Positions 24,190 to 35,020 of a stretch of 64,000 nt of DNA are shown in pieces. Source of the DNA: Coptis chinensis. Taxonomy: Eukaryota > Streptophyta > Magnoliopsida > Ranunculales > Ranunculaceae. The stretch is from positions 107,866,501 through 107,930,500 of the forward strand of contig CM027380.1 in the NCBI GenBank assembly GCA_015680905.1, written 5' to 3'. The notes under the pieces were generated by a model. It was not told where the DNA came from. It worked only from the letters and a program-made list of their open reading frames with translations, and did not search any database. Numbering within the stretch: position 1 is the first letter of the stretch; each line of letters opens with the position of its first letter. A program made the translations under genes and the position numbers.

Positions 24190-24965
24190 TTTTTTTTTTT
24201 TTTTTTGATAAGTGAATTTTATTGAAATATGATAATCTGGAGATAGTACAGAGGAAGTGAGAGAGAACCTCACCTATAACAACACATCGTTACAAACAGC
24301 AGTGTACCCTCAATAATGGGCAGAAACTAATTAGTCACCAGTAATAAGAAGTTCCCCGTGGAGAACCAAGTCCCTAAACCTATAATCCTTCCTCTCTGAA
24401 TAGATGGCAAGCCAATACCAAAGAAAAGATTTCACCTCCAATACAGCTTGAGCGGGTGGAGTTTCCTTATGTCGAAAGATCCGACCGTTCCTTAATCTCC
24501 ACAACACCCAAAAATGGAACAAGTCTCCACAGTTTAACACCAAAACAGTCCCATTCTTTTTTGCCTGAGCCATTGTTCAAGATGTTTTAAGTCTGAATAT
24601 AAAATGGACCACACTTCCAAAGCAAAGGAACAATGAAGGGTTAAATGGGCTAACTTGACTCCTCAAGAAAACCACACATTGAGCAAGTAGGTGAAATATG
24701 CCCCTCTGTGAATAAATACGTCCGTGAGAGTGCCCCAAGCAATGCTGACCAGAAAAACAGTATCTGTTTGATCAGCTTCATGGGAAACTTTTGTACCTCA
24801 TGATACCACCATATGCCTATAAGATGTTTTAACTGAGGTTGGACAGATCTGTTTGATCAGTAAGTGTTGATAGGAGGTTGGACAGATTGGCGTACTGTTG
24901 TACCTCCCAATCATTACATGCCCTCTGAAGTATTCTGACACCAAAGAGGATATAAGAAATATGAA
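24190..24965 (-). mobile_element. LINE 3' fragment, copy 1
   Basis: A T run at 24190-24205 (poly(A) of a minus-strand LINE) directly follows the mTERF coding sequence. Minus-strand reading gives the C-terminal zf-RVT tail (LWRLRNGRIFRHKETPPAQA, VLEVKSFLWYWLAIYSERKD). It is shorter and more rearranged than the copy at 36275-37170, with small deletions around 24570 and 24830. Confidence 0.8.
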
Positions 24966-27478
24966 GTTATTTATGGAATCTATTTCTTAGTTCCAACTTG
25001 AGTGGAAACATAAGTAGTGTGAATTGATTGGAAAAAAATCAGAAGTAGGTTAGAAGTGAAAACCTTCATTTTGTCCTGATAAACTGCATCTTCTTTTGTT
25101 TTAAAATAAGGTCAACATTGCTGCAGTTAAAATACCTCCCCATGGTATCATTAACCAGTCAACCGTGCTTATATTGGAATTACTTTCTAACTTGGTAAAG
25201 AAGTTTGCCTTGCGTGCAGTGGGTATTTGATCACCTCCACTAAACCATTGCTGTATAGATTGTGAACAATAGAATTTCAACTCCTGATGACCTAAATAGT
25301 TGCAACTGTGGTTTATGGTTCGAGCATGGTGCAAAGTGCAAACTAAGCACATCTCCTGTGTTTGGAGTTGAATGTCAATGGATGTCACAACAGAGCCATG
25401 CTCTTGGTATGTGTAGTAGATCCCTGCTGTACTTTGCAAACAGGGGGAAATAGAGAGAGAAAAAAGAAAAAAGTTAAGTGATTCTCCTTGTTCAACTTGC
25501 TATTGTACTGGGAGGAATGGATGAAATGGATTGGAAGAATGTGAAAAGGGTCTGCAAGTTCTTGAAATTTACAATTACTTTCTAACTGTTTCCATACTTC
25601 ATGGATCTGTATCGTAGAACCTTTTAAACTTCCTTTACAAGTTCTGCCTGCATATTTACATCCAACACCATTCGACCATTGAATCTTGATTGATCCAGAA
25701 ACGTAATTTGTACTCAAAATTTTCTGCAGCGTAGTTAACAGTATTTCTGGGTTCTTTAGATTTTCTACATGACATCTCTAGTATGTCTATTGATATATCA
25801 ATAAAGAGATTAGTAGGTAACTTCTGCCATATCCCCCTTGTTCAGACTATGCTCGTTTGAGTTTGGTTTGGAATTCAATCTATGATACCCTACTTCTTTC
25901 TGCTCTCACTTCGGATTGTATTCCTTATGCTATTGCTATGTATGTCTACTAGATCATGTATGACTGTTTATAGACAATAATGTTTAGTTTACTCCACAAG
26001 AACTAAGGGGAAATTGAAAAAATTCCATCTAGTTTACGTAGCAATCTGAGTTAGGTTGCGTTTGCATTGTTTTTAAGCTTCTTTCCATTGAAATTTGTAG
26101 TTTACGAACATTATAAAAACTTAATTTTTATTCCAATATATGCTAAACATTCGAGTTTAATAAGTTAAAAATAGACGCGGTCATTTCCATGCTTCTATGC
26201 TTTCTTTGTACGATTATTATTTTGCATATCCGAATTAGTAAGGGGAGATTGTTTAGTATAGCTTTTATTTTGCATATCCGAATTAGTAGGGGAGATTGTT
26301 TGGTGCACCTTATTCTATGAAATTCTAATATAAGTACTTAAATTACAATCCCTAGTAACAATAGGGCATCTAATCTCTAACTGTAGTTTTGGGAAGGTGT
26401 AAGTTGAAGTGCCTGTCCAGATGATGGTATAACTCTCTTAATAGATAGACAACCAGCAAGGTAATGGAGGAATTTCAATGGAGTTCAGTTGGCACAATCT
26501 AGTCTGCAGCTCCTCAACACATTCATAAGGCACGCTAATGTAGGCTAGACTTTATCCCCCAGCTAGTTCCCAAGTTTGGGCAGAGATAAGAAGAAAATAC
26601 TTCATATATCCGTGAGCGGGAGCGAGATCTTGGGTTGGCTTTGGAGAAGGAGTGCAAAATGACACATGGTTTCTGTCTGTCCGTCCCGAGGTCAGCTCTC
26701 CTCCCACTTATTTCTTTTTGTTCTTTCTTCGTTTGTTTATTTGATGCTGTCATTTTGGTTGCTAGACATATGTCGTAGCATTCTGCACTGTCTAACTTAA
26801 TTACATCCTTTTACTTAGACATTTTAGTTGCCAAGCATTCAACTCTTGTTATTGTACATCCATAATCTCATTTCACAAACCTTACCAACAGCTTTCACAA
26901 AATAATTGTTGTCTATGTATATGCACAGTTGCACACACCCATTAGGTTGCTTGTGCATGCCAATTTCCTCAGATATTAGCGCTCCATGCGGTTGCAAGGA
27001 TCTGTGGTAGAGTTGCCTTCGTTTGACCTTTCAAATGAAATCCATGTTCAAAATTGCAAGAAAATGTGTCCTTTTCCTCTGCGGTAGGTGTAGTGCAGGG
27101 CATGCTAGATGCACAATGAATCATCGACATATGTTGAAAATGAGCATAATAAGGCATTTGTACTACTGGGAGTCACATACATATGGTACGATGGAGTTTC
27201 TTCTGTAATGTGATTGTGCAAAAGGAACACTCTATAAGTGCAGGAATGCGTTGGCATGCCATCCGCTGATCCACCCACCGTTGTAACATCCATGTTCGTA
27301 ATACATAGGAAACATGTAAGACATCCATATACAGCAAACACATCAAATTGATTTTTAACTTACTGTAACCTAACTCTGAAATTATCTTTATGCAATGCCC
27401 CTCAATTATTTTAGTTGTAAATCAAGCAAACCTGTATTATGAAGATTAGAAGCTTTATTCCTTATTTTGATTTCTCAG
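24966..27478. other. Spacer of the duplicated unit, copy 1
   Basis: Closely matches 37171-38998 plus 39366-40042. A minus-strand stretch at 25100-25740 reads IKIQWSNGVGCKYAGRTCKG and HARTINHSCNYLGHQELKF with stops between; not recognised. 26800-27478 matches the intron of the intact GCH1 gene (for example TTTTACTTAGACATTTTAG and the CACACCCATTAGGTTGC block). GCH1 exon 1 is not found here. Confidence 0.6.
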
Positions 27479-28026
27479 GCTACAGATAAAAGGTAAGGTA
27501 TATCGTTCAAGGTGCATTGTTCCTAGACGCTGGTTTGGATGGTGATAGCGGTTGTGCAGGAGCAGCTGGTGGGTTGGTGGTTGTTAGAGACCTAGACCTT
27601 TTCTCATACTGTGAGTCTTGCTTGCTTCCTTTCAGGGTGAAGTGCCATGTTGGTTATGTCCCATCTGGGCAATGACTTGTGGGTTTGAGCAAACTTTCGA
27701 GAGTGACTGACGTGTTTGCCAAGAGTCTCTAGGATCCACAGCGTCTGGCAGATGAAGTTTGTTCATCTCTGTACAACGGAGTGGGGCCAGCTGGTGTTGG
27801 TGTTGTTCTCCAGTGTTGGCATATTGAGTTCCCTCAATTAGATTGCACTTGTCATGATCAAATCAACCACCCAACTATAATGGACATGCAAGGGCAGTTG
27901 AAGGTCTCAGTTTGTGCTGGTGCAGGAGTTTTTGTAAAGGAAGCTGGAGATGTTTGGGGTGATTTTCTAGTACTTTTAGAAGTTTAGAGGTGTAAAATTA
28001 GACAAGCTTTGCAATGGATCCTCTTC
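27479..28026 (+). pseudogene. GTP cyclohydrolase I pseudogene A (5' part of exon 2)
   Basis: Begins at the exon-2 acceptor (TTTCTCAG) and follows the N-terminal domain: GALFLDAGLDGDSG, DLFSYCESCLLPFRVKCHVG, VVLQCWHIEFPQLDCTCHDQ, VKEAGDVWGDFLVLLEV-stop. Stops occur in YR-stop-KV, PSGQ-stop-LV and KSL-stop-DP. The last two and the LFLDAG substitution are shared with pseudogene C at 40043, so A is a copy of C. The C-terminal domain is missing; at 28026 the sequence switches to UBA-PUB intron sequence. Confidence 0.9.
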
Positions 28027-29240
28027 AATTTATGGTCTTAAGTGATATCTAGATATCAATATATACGTACGAGTGTAAGATAATATATAAGTTTAATGGG
28101 TTTAATGGTAAGATCATCTAAAAGCTTTTTCTCTTTGTACAGCAGCACCCAGTACACTGACCTTTACATGTTTCAGAATAATCCTGTCAAGTAACATAGT
28201 TTTCTTCTTTCAAACAATGATCAACAGGATAGAGTTGGTAGCTTGAAGGAAGGCATCGAGTTTCTTGAGGTCTGTGGATTTGAAAAAATTGAAGGGGGTG
28301 AATTTTTGTTCCTACCGAGGGACAAGGTGGACATGGCAGTGCTGAATTCTGCTGGATCAGAGTTGAACTCTGCTATAGTTAATCCTTTCTTTGGAGTTCT
28401 TTAAGTTATGTTTGACATCATTTTGAACATGAAGGTTGTGAGACGACAGCGTGAAGAATTCTCAGAAAAGTCATTATGTATTAACAGTAGTTACTTGGTA
28501 CATTTTTTTTTTTCTGATGAGCAAGTGTTTATTTTGTGACTTTACTGTCATACTTTTTATTATAAAAAGAAAAGGAAAACTTGGAGCAGTTATCAGTTTA
28601 TAGCACATGTGCGCATAAATTTGCAACTAAACTAGTTAGGGCATCTCCAATGGGGGGTGTAAAATTACACCTCCACCCAGTTCCAATGTAGGTGTCTTTA
28701 TTAGGATTTTACACCTCTAATTGTATAGTAGTGTATAAATTTCATAAATATCCACACTCTATACTCTCCAATGGAAGAGTGTAAAAAAAATAGATTTTAA
28801 ACTCGGACGTCCCTCTTTAATTTAAACTGTAAAAAATAAAGCTTCAAACGTGTGTTGAAGTGACGTCTGAGTTTTTAAGTTAAACAGACGTTATTTTAAG
28901 TGACGTCCGGGCTTTTTATTAACTAATAACGAGAGAGGGAATTTTCCACCCTCTCTATTAGCTAATACACTATTACCTACGGTATAGTACCCCATTGAAC
29001 TATTGAAGAGAGTTTTTTGATATTTGGGGTGTAAAATTTCTACTCTATACGGTTTACACCCCCATTGGAGATGCCCTTACAGAATTCTCAAATGATTAAT
29101 AAAGGGTTTGTTGTCTACTTCTGTAGTTATGTTATTTTATCTTTTAAGCCCAATTATGTAACATTAAATTTTGCCAAAAAAAAAAAATGTAACCTTAAAA
29201 AAGCAATAGATCTTCAAGAATATTTTTGCTCTATGGTGGA
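28026..29240 (+). pseudogene. Duplicated last exon of the UBA-PUB gene with flanks
   Basis: Matches 3804-4567: the end of intron 8, the acceptor ATCAACAG, the 177-bp last exon at 28228-28404 (two base differences from 3995-4171: CTACCGAGG for CTACCTAGG and GAACTC for GAATTC) and the 3' UTR. It has no upstream exons and is fused to GCH1 pseudogene A, so it cannot make the UBA-PUB protein. The near identity points to a recent duplication. A 438-bp MITE is inserted in the 3' flank. Confidence 0.93.
28639..29076. mobile_element. Tourist/PIF-Harbinger-type MITE (438 bp) with TTA target duplication
   Basis: Inverted ends GGGCATCTCCAATGGGG and CCCCATTGGAGATGCCC, flanked by TTA at 28636-28638 and 29077-29079. 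The paralogous site at 4398-4410 reads ACTAGTTACAGAATTC with no insertion. A 3-bp TTA/TAA duplication and GGGCATCTCC ends are typical of PIF/Harbinger MITEs. Confidence 0.95.
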
Positions 29241-30306
29241 AGACTGAATCAGAAAAAGGAAATGGAGTTGAGAAGAATATTTATTTTTTCTTGATATGTC
29301 AAAAAGGACCACTGAGGAAAAATTCAGTAGCAAGAAGGGACTCGAGATCTCTACAACCGGGTACAGAGATTATCTCTGTAACCGTATTATCTCGCCGTTG
29401 ATCCGAATCCGAAATGTGTGTGCGTCAATACCTGTGTGTGCTCTGTACCCGGTTACAGAGGAACCAGACTCAGCAAGAAGTAGTAATCAAAGGACAAGTG
29501 TACTTCCCCATCATGAAGGAATGATTTCCAAATGTTTGACCCAAAAAAAAAAGTCAAAAGTAGTGGTAAGAAAGAATTTAGTGCCCACCAACCCACGCAT
29601 ATTCATTCGTTTTTAGATCCGGATCTCGTGGGCGAGTGGGTTGTTGGGTTCGACATATCTTTCTTTCCTTTCCGGGACCCACAGCACCGCTTTGAGGTCT
29701 GGGTTTGCACGCCAACCCAAATCTCAGTGACTAACTAACTTATTATTAAACCAGCAGCGGGGACCCACATGCATCGACAATAGATAGCCAAGCACAAAAC
29801 AGAGGTCCATAATCAAACCTTACCCTCATTTTTTAGGACAAAACTAAAAAGGGAAATAATACCCGTATTTTAAAAAAGATCAAGGACAATCCTTTTTTGC
29901 ATTTTTTAGATGATCTCTCTGTTTAATTTGTTATACCCTATTGATCATATATTTTTACCAAACATCGAAAAGAAAATGTTATGACGTGTTAGTGCATAAT
30001 ACACAAACGATACAAGATACCAAACATATAAAGAAAATGGTACGCATGAAGTGTCATAGCCTTAACAAAACCCAAACCCATAAAGAAAATTACGATAGTT
30101 TTGTTGATACCAAACATTGGTAAATTGGAAAGAGTAAAAATAAAAAGTCAAGTCTGTCCTTATTAATAATTAAAACGTGAAATCTGGTTTTTCTAGTACT
30201 TATAAGCAAAAAATTGTTTTTATCAATGGTTTCAAAACCCAGCTGTCCTAGACTATGATTAAAATTAGAAATTGGGCCTTTTAGCTTATTTCTTGTTTTT
30301 TTTTAT
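29241..30306. other. Intergenic, no gene recognised
   Basis: Contains a small inverted motif pair (AACCGGGTACAGAG at about 29357 and CTGTACCCGGTTACAGAG at about 29443), possibly an old MITE, and AT-rich sequence with ATTTTTTAGAT tracts related to the 30307-30807 element. Confidence 0.4.
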
Positions 30307-30807
30307 GGGATAATTTGAGATACATCCTGTTTTGCATTTTTTTTAGATACCCTCTGTTTTCAAAATAATTTGTTATATTCCTATTGATGATATATTTATC
30401 CGACACAGTGACATGGCAGATAATACATGATATGTATTATCGGGCTACACGTCTTATATCACGCCAACAGAAACCCAGTCCATACGATAGTTTTTGTTGA
30501 TTTTATTTCTTGATCCACTATTCTTGTTGCTTCTTAATAACCTGTTCACTTCATATCATCTGTTAGATTTGTCAAGTTATATTTTAGATCTAAGGGTAAA
30601 TAGGTGGGTGTGGGGGCTCACACTATTCTGCTTTATTAGATAGATCATCCTGATATATGTCATGTATCATTGTGTAAGAGAATAATATATGTCATATATC
30701 ATCCACCAGGTCAATTTCCTGTGTAGTAGGGGAGTATATCAAATGAATTTAAAAACAAGGTGGTATCTCAAAAAAAAATGCAAAATAGGGGTATCTCAAA
30801 TTATCCC
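30307..30807. mobile_element. MITE (501 bp) with about 50-bp terminal inverted repeats
   Basis: Left end GGGATAATTTGAGATAC, then CCTGTTTTGCATTTTTTTT; right end is the inverse, TATCTCAAATTATCCC, preceded by AAAATGCAAAATAGGGG. T-rich flanks on both sides make the target duplication unclear, possibly 9 T-rich bases. Lies just upstream of the GCH1 gene. Confidence 0.8.
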
Positions 30808-30952
30808 TTTTTTTTTTTTTTTTTCATTCTTCTTTTAAGTTTTATCAGCAGCCTCTCCTCGTGCTGGGCTGGGCTTATTTTATTTTTTATTTTTTATTTT
30901 TCCAGATTCGGGTCAAACTTGTGCTGCTTCATTTTTCATTAATGCTTCCTCC

Positions 30953-30963
30953 TATCTAAATAG
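30953..30963 (+). promoter_or_regulatory. Possible TATA-like box of GCH1
   Basis: TATCTAAATAG about 105 bases before the GCH1 start codon, in a pyrimidine-flanked context. Based on position and weak similarity to TATAAATA only. Confidence 0.25.
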
Positions 30964-31066
30964 AGCCTTACCAGAATTTTGGTACCTTCCTTAATCCTAG
31001 TCCCTCTAGTTGGGTTGGATTCCTAAGCTTACTTTCTTGTCTGGGTTTCTTCTTCTTGTATTGTCG

Positions 31067-33143
31067 ATGGGAGCTTTGAATGATGAGCATTTCAATGTTG
31101 AACTAGACAATGGGTTGAATCTCAATCTAGTAGAGGAACAAGAACAGGTTGTCATTTCCAACATATCCAACGCTGTCAACACACTTTTGGCAGGTCTTGG
31201 CGAGGATTCCAATAGAGAAGGTCTCATTAAGACTCCTCTTCGCGTTGCCAAGGCCCTCCGTGAAGGAACCCGAGGTCTTCTTTTTTTCATGCCTCTCATT
31301 TTAGTTAATTACACAGCTTTTACTTAGACATTTTAGTTGCCAATTGTCTATGTATATGCACACTTGCACACACACACACCCATTAGGTTGCTTGTGCTTG
31401 CCAATTTCCGAGTACTCCATGCCTTTGTTTGACCTTTCAAATGAAATCCATGTTCAAAATTGCAAGAAAATGTGTCCTTTTCCTCACAATGAATCATTGA
31501 CATATGTTGAAAATGACCATAACAAGGAATTTGTACTATAGTGATTCACATACGTATGGTACGAATCGAGTTTCTTCTGTAATGTGATTGTGCAAAAAGA
31601 AACCCTCTATAACCATTTCAGTTGTGACTTCTTTACGAAGGTCATAGGATCTGTATTATGAAGATTGGAAGCTTTATTCCCTGTATATGTTCACTATAAT
31701 TATTTTGCATCTCGCATTTAAATTTTTGAGTCGGAAATTGTCACATGCTCTCTATATGTGTCTTTTCACCTATTTCTATTTTGTGTATGAAGCTAGTATC
31801 TTATCACTTGTTTGGGCAAAGTTTTGGATTGTTAACTGATTTATTCAAGTCATTTTGCTTTCTCAGGCTACAGGCAAAAGGTGAAGGATATCGTTCAAGG
31901 CGCACTGTTCCCAGAAGCTGGTTTGGATGGTGATAGCGGTCATGCAGGAGGAGCTGGTGGGTTGGTGGTCGTTAGAGACCTAGACCTTTTCTCATACTGT
32001 GAGTCTTGCTTGCTTCCTTTCCGAGTGAAGTGCCATGTTGGTTATGTCCCATCTGGGCAACGAGTTGTGGGTTTGAGCAAACTTTCAAGAGTGGCTGACG
32101 TGTTTGCCAGGAGGCTTCAAGATCCACAACGTCTGGCAGATGAAGTTTGTTCTTCTCTGTACAACGGAATCAGACCAGCTGGTGTTGGTGTTGTTCTTCA
32201 GTGTTGGCATATTGAGTTCCCTCAAGTAGATTGCACTTGTCATGAGCAAATTAACCACCCAACTGTAATGGATATGCAAGGGTGGTTGAAGGTCTCAGTT
32301 TGTGCTGGTGCAGGAGTTTTTGAAAAGGAAACTGGAGATGTTTGGGGTGATTTTCTGGCACTTTTGAAGTTTAGAGGTGTAAAATTAGACAAGCTTCGCA
32401 ATGGATCCTCTTCGAGTCAACGCTGGTGCCCTTCTCGGTCTCTGGATCTTCTGGCCATCAATGGGCATACAAACAATTGGAACCCTTTGAGTTATAAGAC
32501 TTCCATCACTGCAGAACCTGCCCCTGCTTCCATGATAACTGCCGTGGCTACAATCCTCCTTTCATTGGGTGAAAACCCATCAAGAAAAGAGCTCGTGGGA
32601 ACTCCTCGTCGTTTTGTGCAGTGGCTGATGAACTTTAAGAGTTCCAACCTGGAGATGAATTTGAATGGTTTTGGTGCAGAAGCAACGTGTCAAATTAAAA
32701 GTAGAAAGCAGATGAACAAGGATGGTGTGCGTCTCCGTTCTGATCGAGTTGAGTTTCGATCTGAGCTGAACTTACCCTTTTGGTCCCAGTGTGAGCATCA
32801 TCTCCTGCCGTTCCATGGTGTGGTCCATATTGGATACTTCCGTACTGAAGGAATTGAACCCATAGGACGAGCCATTTTGCAGTCAATAGTGCATTTCCAT
32901 GGTTGGAAGCTGCAAGTGCAGGAAAGGCTCACCAGGCAGATTGTGGAAACAGTTTCTTCAGTGTTTGGTGGAGATGTGATGGCTGTAGTGGAAGCCAATC
33001 ACATCTGTATGATCTCCAGGGGAATTGAGAAGGTGGGAAGTAGTACAGCTACAATTGCTACATTGGGCCGATTTTCGACCGACCCATCTGCCAAGGAATT
33101 ATTTTTGCAGACTGTTTCTGACAGCACTGCTTGTGGAGGGTGA
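31067..33143 (+). CDS. GCH1: GTP cyclohydrolase I, plant two-domain form, intact
   Basis: Exons 31067-31274 and 31867-33143, intron 592 bp, 494 residues. By family it converts GTP to 7,8-dihydroneopterin triphosphate plus formate, the first step of pterin/folate synthesis, in the cytosol. Plant enzymes are tandem fusions of two GCHI domains, each lacking part of the classical active site. Here the N-terminal domain is at about residues 20-260 (SNAVNTLLAGLGEDSNREGL, DLFSYCESCLLPFRVKCHVG, VGLSKLSRVADVFARRLQDP) and the C-terminal at about 285-490 (VATILLSLGENPSRKELVGT, FWSQCEHHLLPFHGVVHIGY, VVEANHICMISRGIEKVGSS). The CEHH zinc/catalytic motif is in the C domain; the N domain has CESC instead. 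The ATG at 31067 fits the family; an in-frame upstream ATG at 31010 would add a hydrophobic 19-residue stretch. The only intact one of four GCH1 copies here. Confidence 0.95.
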
Positions 33144-33337
33144 TCACTTTGTTGTTGTTATATTGCATTTATATCAAGTTATTCTCTTATATTCTTTTCA
33201 AACGCCGTCCCTCCTTTTTCTCTTATCATCTTTCTTTTTGGGTGTCTGGGTGTGCAAACATGGCCAGAATAAATCATAAGCAGAGAGCTGTTACCATTGT
33301 TGTCTTTTGCACAAGTTTTGAGTTGGTTGTGCAATTG

Positions 33338-34535
33338 TAGGGATGTCCAAACGGGTACCCTACCCGGCCCGAACCCGATTTTTCGGGTTTTGAACGGGTA
33401 TCGGGTTACCCGGGCCCGGCCCTATTCTTTGCAGGTCGGGTTCGGGTTCGGGTATTTGTTGGATACATGTGACCAAACCCTACCCTAACCCTATATTTGG
33501 CAAAATTCGGGTTCGGGTTGGGGTTTTCGTATGGTAAAACGAAAATATATGAAATAAAAGAATATTAAATCTCTTCATCGGGAACGCCATTTTCGGTTAT
33601 TAGATCTCAAGATCTCAAGAAAAAACCTCTTTTCATCTAATTAATCAAAGCCATATTCTTTTATTAGATTTGATCTGTTTTAACTTTAACATCAGAAAGC
33701 CACCCAACAAAGCCATCAAAGATTCAAAACACACGCGATTGCATTTTGAAAAAGCAAAAGTAAAAGAAGAAAAAGTAATCGCCAAAGCAAAGAAGCAATT
33801 CCAAAGACAATAACTCAATAAGATTGATGGTTTTGGGAGTTTTAAACACTTTGTGGTGGTGTGAATCGACCATTGATTTGACAATAAGATTGATGGCTTT
33901 TGGGAGTTTGGTTTCTTGTGGTGGTGTGATCCCCGAGCGTTGATTTTCTCATTTCGGTGACCACATTTAGAAAGAGATATTTGAGAGGAGGCCGCAAATT
34001 TTCCGAAAGTGAATGCAAAACTTAAGAAGACTATCAAACCCACCAATCTCTTCATCATTAACGTGTGATTGGGTTGCTGTTTCGAGTTGCAGGGGAGTTG
34101 TTGGAGGGAATAGAGAGAAGTAGTAGTAAGGGCCAAAGGTAATTTGTCTTCAAGCACAAAAAGTAAATAAGAATGAAGCAAAAAAATAAAAGTTTGTTGA
34201 AGATAAATAGATAATAAATGAAAATATAGTTGTTTAATTAATGGTCTAAGTTAGGGTTCGGTTTTGGTGGACATTTTACCCTATATAACTGGGTTTTGTG
34301 TTCGGGTTCGGTCTGGATATGGTTTCGGGCTTTTTAACCCTTTTAACGGGTTTAGGGCCAAATTATCGGGTCGGGTTCGGGTCGGTCCGGGTTTAGATAG
34401 TGTGACCAAACCCGACCCTATGTATTTCGGTCTGGGTTCGGGTTCGGGTTTTGTCGGGCTCGGGCAGGGTTCGGTGCGGGTTTTTTTTTCGGGTTTTGGG
34501 CGGGTTTCGGGTTTCGGGCAGAATGGACATCCCTA
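33338..34535. mobile_element. hAT-type element (1198 bp) in the GCH1 3' flank
   Basis: Perfect 12-bp ends TAGGGATGTCCA / TGGACATCCCTA, flanked by TGCAATTG at 33330-33337 and 34536-34543. The two other copies of this flank (about 22029 and 41528) read TTGTGCAATTGTATCAATATC uninterrupted. Each end has about 200 bp of GGGTTCGGG-type repeats; the middle (33560-34230) is of different composition and may be captured sequence. No transposase is encoded. Confidence 0.95.
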
Positions 34536-35020
34536 TGCAATTGTATCAATATCAAATGCTAGTGAGCATGGGCATAACAGTTGAGATTCCATTTATTTGG
34601 CTTATCCTTGAGCTGTTGTCCGAGATCTTTCAGAATGTACAACAATATCTTATATGCCTTCAGTGATATTTTTTGTATTTGTTGCTTGAGGCACAAGTTG
34701 TGCTTGATCTTACTTATGTTGTCAGAGCGGTGGAAGTGAGATTTTGAAGAGCCCAAGAAAGCATTTTCAGTTTTGATCAAAGGGGTGTTGATTTTGTTAA
34801 ATGTATTGTAGTCTCTTTGGATTGAGTTAAAAACAAGACTGGTAGAGGGAGAGGGAGAGGGAGAGGGAGCTGTATCTCTATTAACCGGTTATTGAGTGTT
34901 CATCTACGGTTAAAGTGTGGATGTAAATCGAGATACTACTAGCTTAAAATTACGAACAGTTGCGTCCAATTTTCCCAGTCAGTCACCGAAGCCTTAAAAT
35001 TTCAGAATCTCTATCAGTCA

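Larger units (their letters stand above)
21604..28026. repeat. Segmental duplicate, copy 1 (of 32902-40592)
   Basis: Same order in both copies: GCH1 3' end, mTERF pseudogene, LINE tail, unassigned spacer, 5' part of the GCH1 pseudogene. This copy lacks the hAT (33338-34535) and the 38999-39365 insertion but has a solo LTR. It stops in the codons after the GCH1 DVWGDFL block and joins directly to a copy of UBA-PUB sequence. Confidence 0.9.

Noticed and set aside
31010..31066. Upstream in-frame ATG adding a hydrophobic leader to GCH1
   Set aside because: The family enzyme is cytosolic and usually starts near the 31067 Met; the leader probably is 5' UTR, though it cannot be fully excluded.
33645..34181. 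178-residue minus-strand open frame inside the hAT element
   Set aside because: No similarity to any transposase or known protein; hydrophobic low-complexity reading, may be captured non-coding DNA.
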